DNA of 64,000 nt from Sambucus nigra (lineage: Eukaryota; Streptophyta; Magnoliopsida; Dipsacales; Adoxaceae), in NCBI GenBank assembly GCA_949130495.1, contig OX422207.1, positions 786,274,384 to 786,338,383 on the forward strand, given 5' to 3'. How positions within the stretch are numbered: position 1 is the stretch's first letter; every line of letters starts with the position of its first letter. A program made the translations under genes and the position numbers. Positions 30,670 to 41,966 of this stretch are shown piece after piece. The notes under the pieces were generated by a model. The model saw nothing but the letters and a program-made list of their open reading frames with translations, was not told where the DNA came from and searched no databases.

Positions 30670-33600
30670 GGAAAAATCTAATATGGACGGGTTTATAACC
30701 TTCAGCATACCGCAGTCCCACAGGATCCACCCGCGATTGAGGGTATGTTTTCTATTCAGGGGACTATGGGGAATATTTTATTTGACACGGTAGCCACACA
30801 CTATTTTATTACCACGAGATTTACACGCGCCATGGGATTATTAGATACCACGAATAGCACTGTCACTTGTGTAGATTCACCTTTGAGTAGAGGTTCTGTG
30901 ATTTCCTTTATATGTAGAGGCGTGCGTGTAGAGATTGGGAGATTTACTTTACTTACAGACATGCTAGTGTTAGATATGTCCGTGTACGATGCGATTATCG
31001 GTATGGATTGGTTGGTTACGTATAAATCCATGATTGATTATTTTAGTAGGAGTATTATTTTTGCCATACCCGGTCAGGAAATGTTCCTAGTGGCGATGCC
31101 TCATCCTGAGGGAGGATCGTCCACTCATTTGTACTACATAGAGGAAGAGAACTCTAAGGAGATGGTCATACCACTTGATTCGATTCCAGTTGTTAGGGAG
31201 TTCACTGATGTGTTCGAGGATATTTCGGGACTACCTCCTAGTAGAAAGATAGACATTATTATAGATTTGGCACCAGGCCCTCGGCCGATAGCCGCGCACC
31301 TTATCGTATGGCTCCAGCAGAGATGAGGGAGCTATGAGATCAAATAGAGTAGCTGTTGGGTCGGGAGTTTATCCATAGGAGTACTTCACCGTGGGATGCT
31401 CCTGTGCTATTTTTTAAGAAGAGGGGTGGATCTTTGAGGTTGTGTGTCGATTATCGGGAGTTGAATAAAGTCACGATACAGAATAAGTATTCATTCCCTC
31501 GAATCGATGACTTATTCGACTAGTTGAGAGGAGTTGCCTTCTTCTCAAAGATTGATTTGAGATCGGGATACCATCAGTTGCGTATTAGGGAACAGGACGT
31601 CTTGAAAACTGCTTTCTTTACGAGATATGGTTCCTACGAGTTTAGAGTTATGCCTTTTGGCTTAACCAACGCCCCAGCCATATTTATGGACTTGATGAAT
31701 AGGGTGTTTAGAGAGTTCTTGGACCATTTCATCATTGTTTTCATTGATGACATTATGGTTTACTCACAGATCGAGGAGGATCATGCCGAGCACTTGAGGC
31801 AGATTTTGCAGAAATCGCGATAGCACGAGTTATATACAAAATATGAAAAGTATGGATTTTGGCTGAAGGAAGTTCAGTTTTTGGGGCACATCATTTCTGA
31901 TAGGGGGATATCTGTTGATCCAGGGAAGGTATCAGCGGTGAGGGATTGGGGACATCCCACGACACCGATGGAGATACGTAGTTTCTTGGGCCTAGCAGGA
32001 TACTACAGGAGATTTATTCGGGGATTCTCGAAAATAGCGGGTCCATTGACACATATGACTCGTAAAGGGGTACTATTTATCTGGATTGATGCATATTAGT
32101 TGTCTTTTGATGAGTTAAAGGACAAGCTGACCTCAGCACCAGTGTTAGCATTTCCCAGGCCGGGAGTGAAGTATCTAGTCTACACTGATGCGTTCTTACT
32201 AGGACTTGGGGGTGTACACTACAGCAGGAGAGTTAGGCGATAGCTTATGCTTCCCGTAAGCTTAAGGCTCACGAGAGGAATTACCACACCCACGACTTGG
32301 AGTTAGCGGCAGTCGAATTTGTATTTCGGATTTGGAGACACTATCTCCTGGAGTAGAAATCTCTCTTATTCACGGACCACAAGTCCCTATAGTACCTCTT
32401 CACTCAGAAGGCGCTGGATATGCGTCAACGTCAGTGGCTCGAGTTTGTGAAGGATTATCAGTTCGATATCCAATATCACCCAGGGAAGGCTAACGTGGTA
32501 GCAGACAGGTTGAGCCATAGGCCAGTAGGTGAGGTGATCGAGGTGTGGAAATCGAAGTGGAAGGATTTGGGACACCAAGACACAGTGGCCCGATCATTCA
32601 TGTCTATGATGACAGTTCCACCCCAGATCATTACGAGAGTAGTACAAGCTCAGGAAGCAGACCCGTTCTGTCAAGAACAGATAGTACGATTACTAGCATA
32701 GGGGGCCGAGTCTTATACAATCAGTTCAGATGGGGGCTTACGCTTCAATGGGAGATTAGTTGTTCCTGAGGGGGAAGACTTGCGACACGAGGTGATGACA
32801 GAGTTGCACTGTTCATGATTTGCGCTACATCCTGGTGGGGATAAGATGTACGAGGATATGAGGAGATAGTATTGGTGGAGCGAGATGAAGAGGGTTATTG
32901 CCGAATTCATTTCGAAATGCGCTACTTGTCAGCTAGTAAAAGTGGACCATCAGAGATCGGCAGTACTTCTACAGCCATTAGAGGTTCCTATGTGGAAATG
33001 GGAGAGCATTTCCATGGACTTCATCACTGGGTTAGCTATATCGCAGAGGGGTCACAATTCCATATGGATAATTGTGGATCGGTGGACCAAGGTTGCTCAC
33101 TTTTTTTCATCCTGGACAAACTACACTACTGGACAGTACACCCAGATCTTCATAGCTGAGATAGTGAGACTCCATGGGGTGCCTCTTAATATCGTGTCTG
33201 ATAGGGACAAGATCGTTGTGTCACAATTTTGGGAGAGTTTCCAGGAAGCCATGGGTACGGAGTTACGATTGAGTACAGCATATCACCTGCGGACAGATGG
33301 GCAGACCAAGCGGACAAATCAGATGTTAGAGGAGATGTTGAGTATGTGCATCCTCGACTTTGGAGGTGGTTGGGAGAAGTATATTCCACTGGTGGAGTTA
33401 TCCTATAATAACTCCTACCAGTTCACTATTGGTATGGCTCCATTTGAGGCGTTGTACGGTAGGCCTTGTCGTTCCCCAGCATGTTGGCTAGAGGTGGGGG
33501 ACAACAAGCTACTTGGACCGAAGGTGATTCAGGATACTTCGGAGAGGATAGAGATGATACGGAGCCATATTTGGGTTGCTCAAGACCGACAGAAGAGTTA

Positions 33601-34090
33601 CGCTGATGCCAAAAGGTTCTTTCGAGAGTTCAATGTGGGGGACCAAGTGCTGCTTCGAGTGTCTCCTATGAAGAGGATTATGCATTTTGGGAAGAAGGGG
33701 AAGTTGGAACCTAGATATGTGGGAACATTCCCTATCATCGAGCGAATCGGGCCAGTTGCGTATAGACTTGGGTTAGCGAAACACTTACATAGGATCCATG
33801 ACGTGTTCCACATTTCCTCATTGAGGAGATTTCTTCGGGATGAATTGGCCCATACTCACATTGCTTTAGAGGAGATTGATCTACAGCCTGATAGTTCCTA
33901 TGAGGAGGGGCCGATTGTTATCCTAGACCGTAGCGAGAGGAAATTGAGGTCGAAGATAGTACCGTTAGTGCATGTTCAGTGGCGGCATCATAATGCCGAG
34001 GAGTCTACCTGGGAGCGTGAGGATGAGATGCGAGAGCATTATCCAGAGTTATTCTTGTCAGGTATATTTTATTTTCAAATTTCGGGATGA
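30670..34090 (+). pseudogene. pol: E3 pol: protease, RT, RNase H, integrase, chromodomain
   Basis: Same frame as gag after the UAG. The protease motif is LFDTVATHYF, so the catalytic D-T-G has become D-T-V. RT keeps [24 protein letters not shown] and the catalytic FIDDIMVYS. RNase H has FTDHKSL and VVADRLSHRP. Integrase keeps MDFITGLA and SDRDKIVVSQFW, but HPQTDGQTE reads HLRTDGQTK (AAG at 33308-33310), so the catalytic Glu is Lys. The chromodomain-like end is RKLRSKIVPLVHVQWRHHN...STWERE. Stops inside are TAG at Gln positions or TGA at Arg positions, plus frameshifts near 31300 and 32215. Stop TGA at 34088-34090. Confidence 0.92.
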
Positions 34091-34103
34091 AATTCTGTTA
34101 TTA

Positions 34104-34114
34104 TGGGGGAAGTA
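34104..34114 (+). other. E3 polypurine tract
   Basis: TGGGGGAAGTA directly before the 3' LTR start TGTTATACCCC; compare GGGGGGGAGTA of E2. Confidence 0.85.
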
Positions 34115-37088
34115 TGTTATACCCCGTATTTTTATTGATTTTATTAATTGGGTTTAATTAAATTAAATGGGATAATTAATAAAAAAATTAATCCGAATTT
34201 AAATACTAGCGAGACGAGAGTTAGTATTTGATTATGATAATTATGTTGAATATTACTGAGTGAATATAGTAATATTTGATTAATGAATTTATTAATATTG
34301 TCGCGAGTTATAAATACGATAATTTTGGAAATTAAGTTGGGACGCGCGTGTCAGTAGTGTCAAGAACCAATTTAATGAATTTAAAAGTAAATTATTTTTA
34401 CATCATCCGTATGGTAATTTCGAGTGCACCAACGTGTCCGAAAGGGTCGAGATAGTCATAAAACTCTAGCCGGGGGTTTAGTTTGAGTTCCGGGGTAGTT
34501 TTGGGACAAATCGACAACCCTGGAGGGTATTTTAGTCATTTTAATTTTTAATGAATAGTGACCTACGAAATTAGGTTTTGGTTATCAGCCAACCATAAGG
34601 CCATTATCTATCAAAACTAAATAGTGGGCAACGTGAAAAAATAGAAGAAGTTCCAAGGGTTTCCAAGGCCATAACCACCACACACCACCACTATCGCCGG
34701 ATTTGTGCCCGGAAAGAGAAGGAGAACCAATCTTTATCGTCATCAAAGGATCAGAACTTCTAAACAGAGGCAAGTGATTTATCTTGCAAATATTCAAGGC
34801 ATATACTTTACATGATAGTGTAGATTTGATGCCTTATCATAAATGGTGATTTTATTGTGAAATTAGAGAATTAAACCTTTAATCTGAGTAGGCTGCATGT
34901 AGATACACTCCTGGTCATATATTAGTTACGAAATCATGATCCATGTGTAAAGAATCACGAATTTATATGGTGTTATATGAATATCTTGGAGAAAATAGGA
35001 GAAATAGGTTTTTATGAAAAATATGTGATTTGATCCCAAAAATTATTAATCCTTGTTGATGTAATGATTCTAATACGTTAAAATTTATGCATATATGTTG
35101 GTTTGATGATTAGAATAATTGATTGGGAGTTTGGGAGTTTGGGATGTTGTAATGGAGCATTTGGTTGTAAAATATAGGAAACCCGTAACTGTTAATGGAA
35201 ATTTTGGGCAGATACCGGTTCGATCGATCGATCGACTCCAGAATGTCGATCAATCAATGGATCGATCGATCGACCCCTTTTCATCGATTAATCGACCCCA
35301 TTTGATTTTTGTAAAATTGTTCGCTTTAAAGTTCGTCGAATCCCAAGCTTGTAAGAAATTGTAGTTTGACTTATAAAATATTGTGGGACTTGATTGAGGT
35401 CAGTAGGATCGTAGTTAGTGCCTGGAATATGTTACACCTTATGGAATTAAATGGGATTCTTAGGGATGCTTACCGAGTGAGGTACGGTTGAAAATTACAT
35501 AAATTGAGAGCGAGTTTGGGTGGATGATGATGTAAGTTTAGGACCAGTAGCAGAGGGACTTTAATTACTGAGATAACCTTAGTGACTAGAGGGAGACTTA
35601 GTAACCTTTTTGAGATAGGGTATGTACTTGAAACTATATGTCAAGAATATCGTGCTAAACCTATTGTGTAGAATAAATGGGAGGATGTTATTATATATGT
35701 GAGACTTACGATAGAGGGCTGGAATATACCTATACTAATATTATGATTCCTAAGTTGTGTGAATACTTAGAATATGGATGATTATGTGTATGACATACCT
35801 ACCATACATGCTATCAAGGGAGGTTGATTTTCGGGAAAGGACCGTCTTATCTTTGTGTGCCTTCGGGTGGGATTTAGACTGGTACCTTAAGGACATAGGA
35901 CTGTGAATGACTTATTTGTGAGGTTATAAGTTATCTGAGCATGGGAGCGTAGGTATGTGTGTGACCCATGGGTATGTGAACTATGTTCGCATACACTATG
36001 TGTGATTTGTATTAAAACGGTTCCTGAGTTATTTGAACACATGATCCTTATGTACGTGATGTACCGGGATTCGATAGCAGAGTATGCGTGCACTGCATCT
36101 TAGCCTAGGGGTTCCATATATGTATATATGTAATGGGTGACTTATATATGTACTTGTGACTGATTCATTGCAGCTTATTAGATGCGAATAATTAAGAAAT
36201 TTAATTAAGTTAAGAACATTGTAGACTTAACTAATACTTGAGCTAAGTTATCTGATAATTGAATGTGTGAGTTACGAATATATTTTATTTAAATAATACG
36301 GGTGGAACCTAAAGTAAGAACCGTCTAGATGGGGGTCGAATAGACTAGATAGGTAGTGGTATAACTAGGTGATATTTAAAAGATGCATTAGGCGTGCACA
36401 ATAGTTGAGGGGTGAGGATCTCAAGTGAGGGCACGTGACTAACATGTTTAATATATGTGTTGTTTAATATTGTAATTTAAACACTTACTGCTTTTAAAAT
36501 ATTTTCACCTCGGGCTCTGACTCGTTTGCTTTTAAATCTTTTTCTTTTGTAAAAACCTTTTAGGTGCCGAGCGACAAGGACACGAAGCTTAGGAGTTCTA
36601 TTCCATTAACGTGATGTAGCTACTGTGAAAGTTACAGGATCTCGTTACCAGACGCCTCCACACATATCCTTGCTTCTGTTGGAAGACATTTATTCCAGTT
36701 AGGGCATCTTGCGCATTCTATTCAGTGACAACAATATTTTACTTTCAGTTTATTTCAGTCTTGGGATTTATTTATTTCACTCAGACACTTGTATTGGGTT
36801 AATTTACATTGTTATTATTATTGGAGTGTTTACTCCAGACACCAGTTATTCATTTTGTTGATTATCTTATGAGATTGTTTATGTGTTGGTTGGATGATGA
36901 TTTAGATTATTTTGTGGTGAGTTAAATTAAAACTTTAAAAACTTGGCACTTCACTATTTTAAATATTAGTTCGTTAGTAATTAATTAATATTTTCGTCAG
37001 TGATGTTATGAACTGAACCAACTTGACATTTTTTATTAATTTAGATAAAGGAGTAGCTACTCGGTATTTAATTAGTCGGGGTGTCACA
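34115..37088 (+). repeat. E3 3' LTR (2974 bp)
   Basis: Starts TGTTATACCCCG and ends GGGGTGTCACA. It has a longer palindrome cluster than the 5' LTR (35217-35298, with two TCGATCGATCGA-type runs), and the extra 235-bp segment 36188-36422 between GATGCGA and AAGTGAGG. That segment has no target duplication or inverted ends, so a deletion in the 5' LTR is the simpler reading. Confidence 0.93.
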
Positions 37089-38320
37089 AGGTAGTCCCGA
37101 GAAGAATGTGGCTATCCAAAAGGAAGTTGACAAATTAAAGAAAGCCCATTTCATTGAAGATGCCAAGTATCCCAGTTGGTTGCCCAACGAAGTAATGGTA
37201 AAAATGAAGAACGGCAAATGGTGAATGTTTATGGATTTTATCAACCTCAATAAAGCATGACCAAAAGATCATTTCCCTTTCACTAAGGATTGATCAATTG
37301 GTAGATGCAACATCAGGCTACAAGTTATTAAGCTTCATAAACGTCTACTATGGTTACGACCAGATTAAAATGAAACCTGAGGATAAAGAAAGCACAACTT
37401 TCATCACCAACCAAAGTACCTACTGCTATAACATTATTCCTTTTGGTCTTAAAAATGTTGGAGCAACATACCAAATGCTAATAAGGTCTTTGAAAAATAA
37501 ATTGGGAAGAACATGGATATATATGTGGATGACATTCTTACCAAGAGCAAGGTTGTTGCTGACCACATCAATGACCTAAGTCAGATATTTGATCATCATA
37601 AAAAACATCAAATGAATCTAAGTCCAACCAAATGTGTGTTCGGCATACAAGAAGGAATGTTTCTTGGATTTATTGTGAATCAAATGGGCATTGAAGCTAA
37701 CCCGGATAAAATAAAGGCACTAATTGAGATGTAATCTCCCACATGCAAGAAAGATGTGCAAAAATTGATTGGAAGAATGGGTGTCCTCAACCAATTTGTG
37801 TTCAAAGCCACTGATAAGTTCTTACCGTTCTTCAAGGTACTCTAAAAACTTCGATCAGAATGAAGAATGTGAAAATGCATTTTAGGAGTTGAAGAAGTAG
37901 ATGGGGTCTCCACCATTGCTCTCCCTACTAATTTTGGGAGAAAACTTATATATGTATTTAGATGTTTCAGAATCCGTTGTTAGTTCGATGTTAATCAAGT
38001 AGGAAGATGGAGTCTAAAATCCAGTGTATTATACAAGCAAAGCACTGAAAGGATCTGAAGTCAGGTATCCCAGCCTGGAAAATCTTGACTTTTCCCCTAT
38101 TGAAGCTTATAGGAGGATGAAACCCTATTTTCACACATAAACCATTGTGGTTTACACATACTTACCCATGTTCCAAGCACTGCACAAGACAGAGAAATCA
38201 GGGAGATTGATGTCCTGGGAAGTTGAGTTAGGAGAATATAAAATCCTCTATGAACTAATAACAGAGCTAAAAGGATAGGCCGTAGATAACTTTATTGTAG
38301 AATTTATATATCAAGATAAG
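37089..38320 (+). pseudogene. pol: E5 reverse transcriptase and RNase H (after E3)
   Basis: RT blocks: FIEDAKYPSWLPNEVMVKMKNGKW (then TGA where E4 has Arg), VDATSGYKLLSFINVYYGYDQIKMKPEDKEST, YYYN-like NIIPFGLKNVGATYQ, catalytic IYVDDILTKSK at about 37519-37545, EGMFLGFIVNQMGIEANPDKIKALIE. RNase H blocks: YLDVSESVVSS, YYTSKALKGSEVRYPSLEN, TIVVYTYLPMFQALHKTEKSGRLMSWEVELGEY. Stops and shifts near 37224, 37258, 37732 and 38280. Confidence 0.88.
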
Positions 38321-38499
38321 ATAATTACTCCAAGTTTGCCTACCGAGCACACTTCCTTTTAAGAACACTCGGCTCCAAAACAGACTGAAAAGATCACCGA
38401 CAACCCTAAAACACCAACTGCCCAGGAGATAGCTCAAAGGTAAAGTGAATAGAGCAAGAAAATATTCTAACAAGGAGTACTGTCTGAGGAAAGCTTTAA

Positions 38500-38995
38500 T
38501 AATGACATTCTAGTTTGGAAGTTACATGTAAATGGGTCATCTTCTTCTACTGGAAGTGGAGCAGGTCTAATTCTCAACACTCTCGATGAAATTGATGTGG
38601 AGTATGTACTTTATTTTCAGTTCCAAGCCTCTAACAATAAAGCAGAGTACGCATCATTGATCACAGGTTTGAAGTTAGCCTTATCATTAGGAGTCTTACA
38701 GGTTGTGGCACATAGTGATTACCAGCTCATTGTTAACCAAGCGCTTCAAATATACAGAGTAAAGGGGGATCTCATGATCAGGTATCTACCTAAAACCATG
38801 GAAGTCATCTTCAAATTTATTGCAGTCAAAATGGTGAGAATTCCAAGGATAGAAATTGCATGAGAAAGTGCACTTCCTCGGCTGGCTTCATCAAATAGGA
38901 CAGAACTCAGGAGAACCATTCGTATGGAAATTCTTATACATAAGAGCGTAGATGTGGAAGTTATGGTCAGCATTATTGCGATGGATTTAGGACCT
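38500..38995 (+). pseudogene. pol: E5 second RNase H (aRNH)
   Basis: WKLHVNGSSSSTGSGAGLIL (Asp to Asn at the first catalytic position), QFQASNNKAEYASLITGLKLA, VVAHSDYQLIVNQALQIYRVKGDLMIRY, then LPRLASSNRTELRR. A second RNase H after the classical one places E5 in the Tat lineage. A TGA near 38861 breaks it. Confidence 0.85.
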
Positions 38996-40140
38996 TAATA
39001 TATGGATCCTATCAGAGATCACATTGATAAAGGTATATTGTGTGTGATCCAAAAGAAGCTAGGAAGTTAAGATTCAGGGCAGCCAATTATGTATTAGAGA
39101 AAGGAGTCATATACAAGAGACGATACACTGTTCCATTACTTTATTGTGTTCACTCGATCAAGGTACTAGACTTAATCAGAGAAGTACATGAAGGTCCATG
39201 TGAGGCTCATTCATCTAGCCATTAATTGATATGCAGGATAGTTATACAAGGATACCACTGGCCGACTATAATAGTAGATTGCATTTCCTTTATAAAGAAG
39301 TGTGATAAATGTCAAAAGTTTGCCACGATTCACAGAAGACCAGGGGATGCCTTAACTCCAATTACTTCCCCTTGGTTATTTGTTATTTGGGGGATTGATT
39401 TGATCGACCCATCGCCAAAGACAAAAGGACGGTTCAAATACCTAGTGGCAGCTATGGATTACTTCACCAAACGGGTGGAAGTTGAGTCATTGGTTGAGAT
39501 GACTTATGAAAGGGTTTTTTAGTTCATATAAAAACACATTATATGTTGAGGTATGGAATGACATATGCCTTCATCACTGATCATGACACTTAGTTTAATA
39601 ATGAGGAATTTGAAGAGTATTGTATTCAATCCAAAATCCAGAAACTTCACTCTGCCCCTGGACACCTATAGTGCAATGGCCAAACAGAGGTTACCAACAA
39701 AGCCATACTTGATGGATTGAAAAATAAGTTGGTTGAGGCAAAGGGAAACTGGATAAATGAACAACACAATATTCTTTGGGCATATAGAACTATGCCGAGG
39801 AAAACCACCCGTAAGACTCCTTACATGCTTGCTTTTGGAATAGAAGTTATGGTACCCGTCGATGTATGTCTGCCGACTTATAGGGTGTTAAATTTTAATT
39901 CCCCCAAAAGTGATCTCACGAGGAAATTGGATTTAAATATAATTGAAGAAGTCAGGGAGGATGTTGCATTTCAAATGGCTGTCTATCAACAAATGACTGC
40001 TAGATCCTACAATAGAAGGGTCAAGCCGACCAAACTGAAAGAAGGAGACTATATCCTTAAGAAGGTAATTCAGAAGGGAAACAAGTTGTAACTAAATTGG
40101 CACGTCCTTATAGTATCTCGACAGTCGTCCGACCAGGAAT
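38996..40140 (+). pseudogene. pol: E5 integrase
   Basis: EVHEGPCEAHSSSH, YHWPTIIVDC...CDKCQKFATIHRRPG (zinc finger), WGIDLIDPSPKTKGRFKYLVAAMDYFTK (core start), FITDHDT, then HSAPGHL*CNGQTEVTNKAIL, WAYRTMPRKTTRKTPYMLAFG and LKEGDYILKKVIQKGNKL at the C-terminus. There are about seven stops, including TAG and TAA in the core near 39522-39600. Confidence 0.88.
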
Positions 40141-40859
40141 CTATCGCTTGGAAACACTTGAATAGGAAGAATTTAAAAAAATCCCTAGAACGCCGACCAC
40201 CTCAAAAAGTATTATCTAGAATTTTATTTAATGTAATCGTTTCATCCAATTTAATAACATTATGATTTCCTACTAACTATGCTTCATTTTTATTTATTTT
40301 TTTGGGAGATGGTGATGATATACATCCACCACAAGCTAAAAAAAAATTTAACTTCAAAATTCAAACTTTTCCAACTACAAAATTCAAACTTTTTCAACTT
40401 CAAAATTCTAACTTTTCCAACTTCAAATTTTTTTTTAGAAAATTCTTTTAGACTTCTTGTATGACCGCTTCTTTTACAGGTAATGAACAAGAAGTCCTTG
40501 AAACTTCATGTATGATTCAAAGTCAAGAACAAGGAGTTTTAGCAGACTAAGTTAAATTCAGGATAGACCGACATTCCTAATACACTCGGTCGCCACTGGT
40601 AACTATTGCAAACACTTAGTTTTAAAAACATTTAACCTAAGTGCATTAGTAGAACCTTATGACCTATAACTCAAGTTCATAACTTGATCAAATCAATTTA
40701 GGAGGTTAGTGGGATGCATAATTAATACACTAATTACAGAGCTTAATTATAGATCAAAGACTAAAATACATAGATAAACATATATGCTATAAAATAGTTT
40801 TTTTATTCCATCAACAGTTCATTTAATAAAAGAAAAAGTAAGAAAAATAAGTTCATTCT
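40141..40859. other. E5 post-pol variable region with a short array
   Basis: No gene. About three to four units of an imperfect 24-25 bp repeat (TTCAAAATTCAAACTTTTCCAAC) at 40347-40425 occupy the place of the 27-bp array of E4. The rest is AT-rich, with isolated phrases like ACACTCGGTCGCC. Confidence 0.7.
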
Positions 40860-41966
40860 ATTAGGCATTTTTCTTTATCTTTACTCATCCCAACAGGAGG
40901 ATCATAGAAAATGTTGGGAAAAGTTATATCTCTAAAATCTCTTAGCCTATTATGTCTCCTACTGCTCGGTCGGTCCAATAGTTGATGGGGACAAATGTAT
41001 TAATCTTCACCTTGAAGGCCATAATCCCTTAAGTATTTTCTCACTAAGCTCTGGGGAATGGCATCGATCGGAATCCATTTGGCATCAATCTTGAATGGAG
41101 GGTTAGGATAGTCCGACATGATTGGGTCATGCCAGTACCATAAGACACTTTTGTCTTCTATCTTTAGCAACCCCAACACATTCAACTAACCCCATTTATA
41201 TACTTCTCTAAGATCTTGCTCCAGATGATCATCTAGGGGAGTTATGGCTTCATCATATCCATCCATCCAGATAACTTTGGGTTATTTGTGGAATTGAAAA
41301 TTTAGTCGATCTACTCTGTCATAGATCTTCTTGATGGTTTTATCTTTCTCTTGTAACAATGTTGCTTAGTCGGCCAAGGTCTTCTTAGTTCTCTCTTCAT
41401 CCACAGTTAGTCGAGAAATAACTACCTGCCTTGAGGGTTGGCCAGACTTGGTTTTCTTCTTTTTTAAGTTTTCTAGCTCCTCAAATAGTCTGGCATTCTC
41501 AATCTCTAGGAAAGATGATCCTTCGTTCGACGCAACCTAAACTAACTTCTTTAAGTTGTGCCATTCATTCCTTAAGTTTTTATTCTCCTTCTTAATAAGA
41601 GTACTAACCTATCAAGCACTTTCCACTTCTCTGTTAAACATGAATTCCTTATTCTTAAAGGTGGATGTAATCTCTTGCAGCTTCTTATCAAAGCCCAAAA
41701 CTTCACTTAGTGCCTCATATTTAGATTTGTAATCAAAGTGGACTAGAGCTCTAGAAAGTTTATAATCATCTTGTAATTTCTCGATCATCTCATAGTATGC
41801 AACGTTATCCATCGTCTCCCTATCAAAAAGACTATGCAAATATACATAACATCCATCACTTGATCTGAGGTAGCTATGCCGAGCAATCCTTTCTAACTCT
41901 GTTTCAATCAAACTCACATAGCCAGCTTCAAGTAGACCACTGCAATATTTCAACAAATCGAATTCA
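40860..41966 (-). pseudogene. E5 antisense coiled-coil gene (aORF2), truncated
   Basis: Minus strand, opposite to E5 pol. LLKYCSGLLEAGYVSL, then DNVAYYEMIEKLQDDYKLSRALVHFDYKSKYEAL, and near the end PPFKIDAKWIPIDAIPQSLVRKYLRDYGLQ match aORF2 of E4 (DRAVANNVAYYDMIEDLQ..., YKLDMSWIPARAIPRCLISKYLGDYNL) in the same order. Heptad-like coiled coil is expected from the E/K/L pattern. Stops and indels break it. It stops at about 41966, where Athila sequence begins, so the first antisense gene (aORF1) and the 3' LTR are missing. Confidence 0.8.

Larger units (their letters stand above)
26565..37088 (+). mobile_element. E3: Tekay/Del-type chromovirus inserted in E5 RT
   Basis: 5' LTR (26565-29263), tRNA-iMet primer-binding site, gag, UAG, pol, polypurine tract, 3' LTR (34115-37088). 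The flanks read GGGTA on the left and AGGTA on the right, a 5-bp target duplication with one change, and the E5 RT frame resumes immediately. Many stops, almost all TAG, show an inactive copy. In roughly the first 350 bp the LTRs differ at about 7-8% of positions by eye, so E3 is clearly older than E2. Confidence 0.93.
23632..41966 (+). mobile_element. E5: old Tat-lineage element, split by E3, 3' end lost
   Basis: Plus strand: LTR end, primer-binding site, gag and protease (24048-26564), then after removal of E3 (26565-37088) RT, RNase H, aRNH, integrase (to about 40140), a variable region with a short array, and the minus-strand antisense gene aORF2, cut at about 41966 by a join to Athila sequence. 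The join across E3 restores the same peptide context as E4 (CAGTCCCGAGAAGAA). Dozens of stops and frameshifts make it the most decayed pol here. Confidence 0.88.

Noticed and set aside
29590..32870. Repeat-induced point mutation (RIP)
   Set aside because: RIP is fungal. The C-to-T stops here sit in CG and CHG contexts that plant DNA methylation explains.
40279..40490. Plus- and minus-strand ORFs over the E5 array
   Set aside because: Low-complexity frames generated by the TTCAAAATTCAAACTTTTCC repeats.
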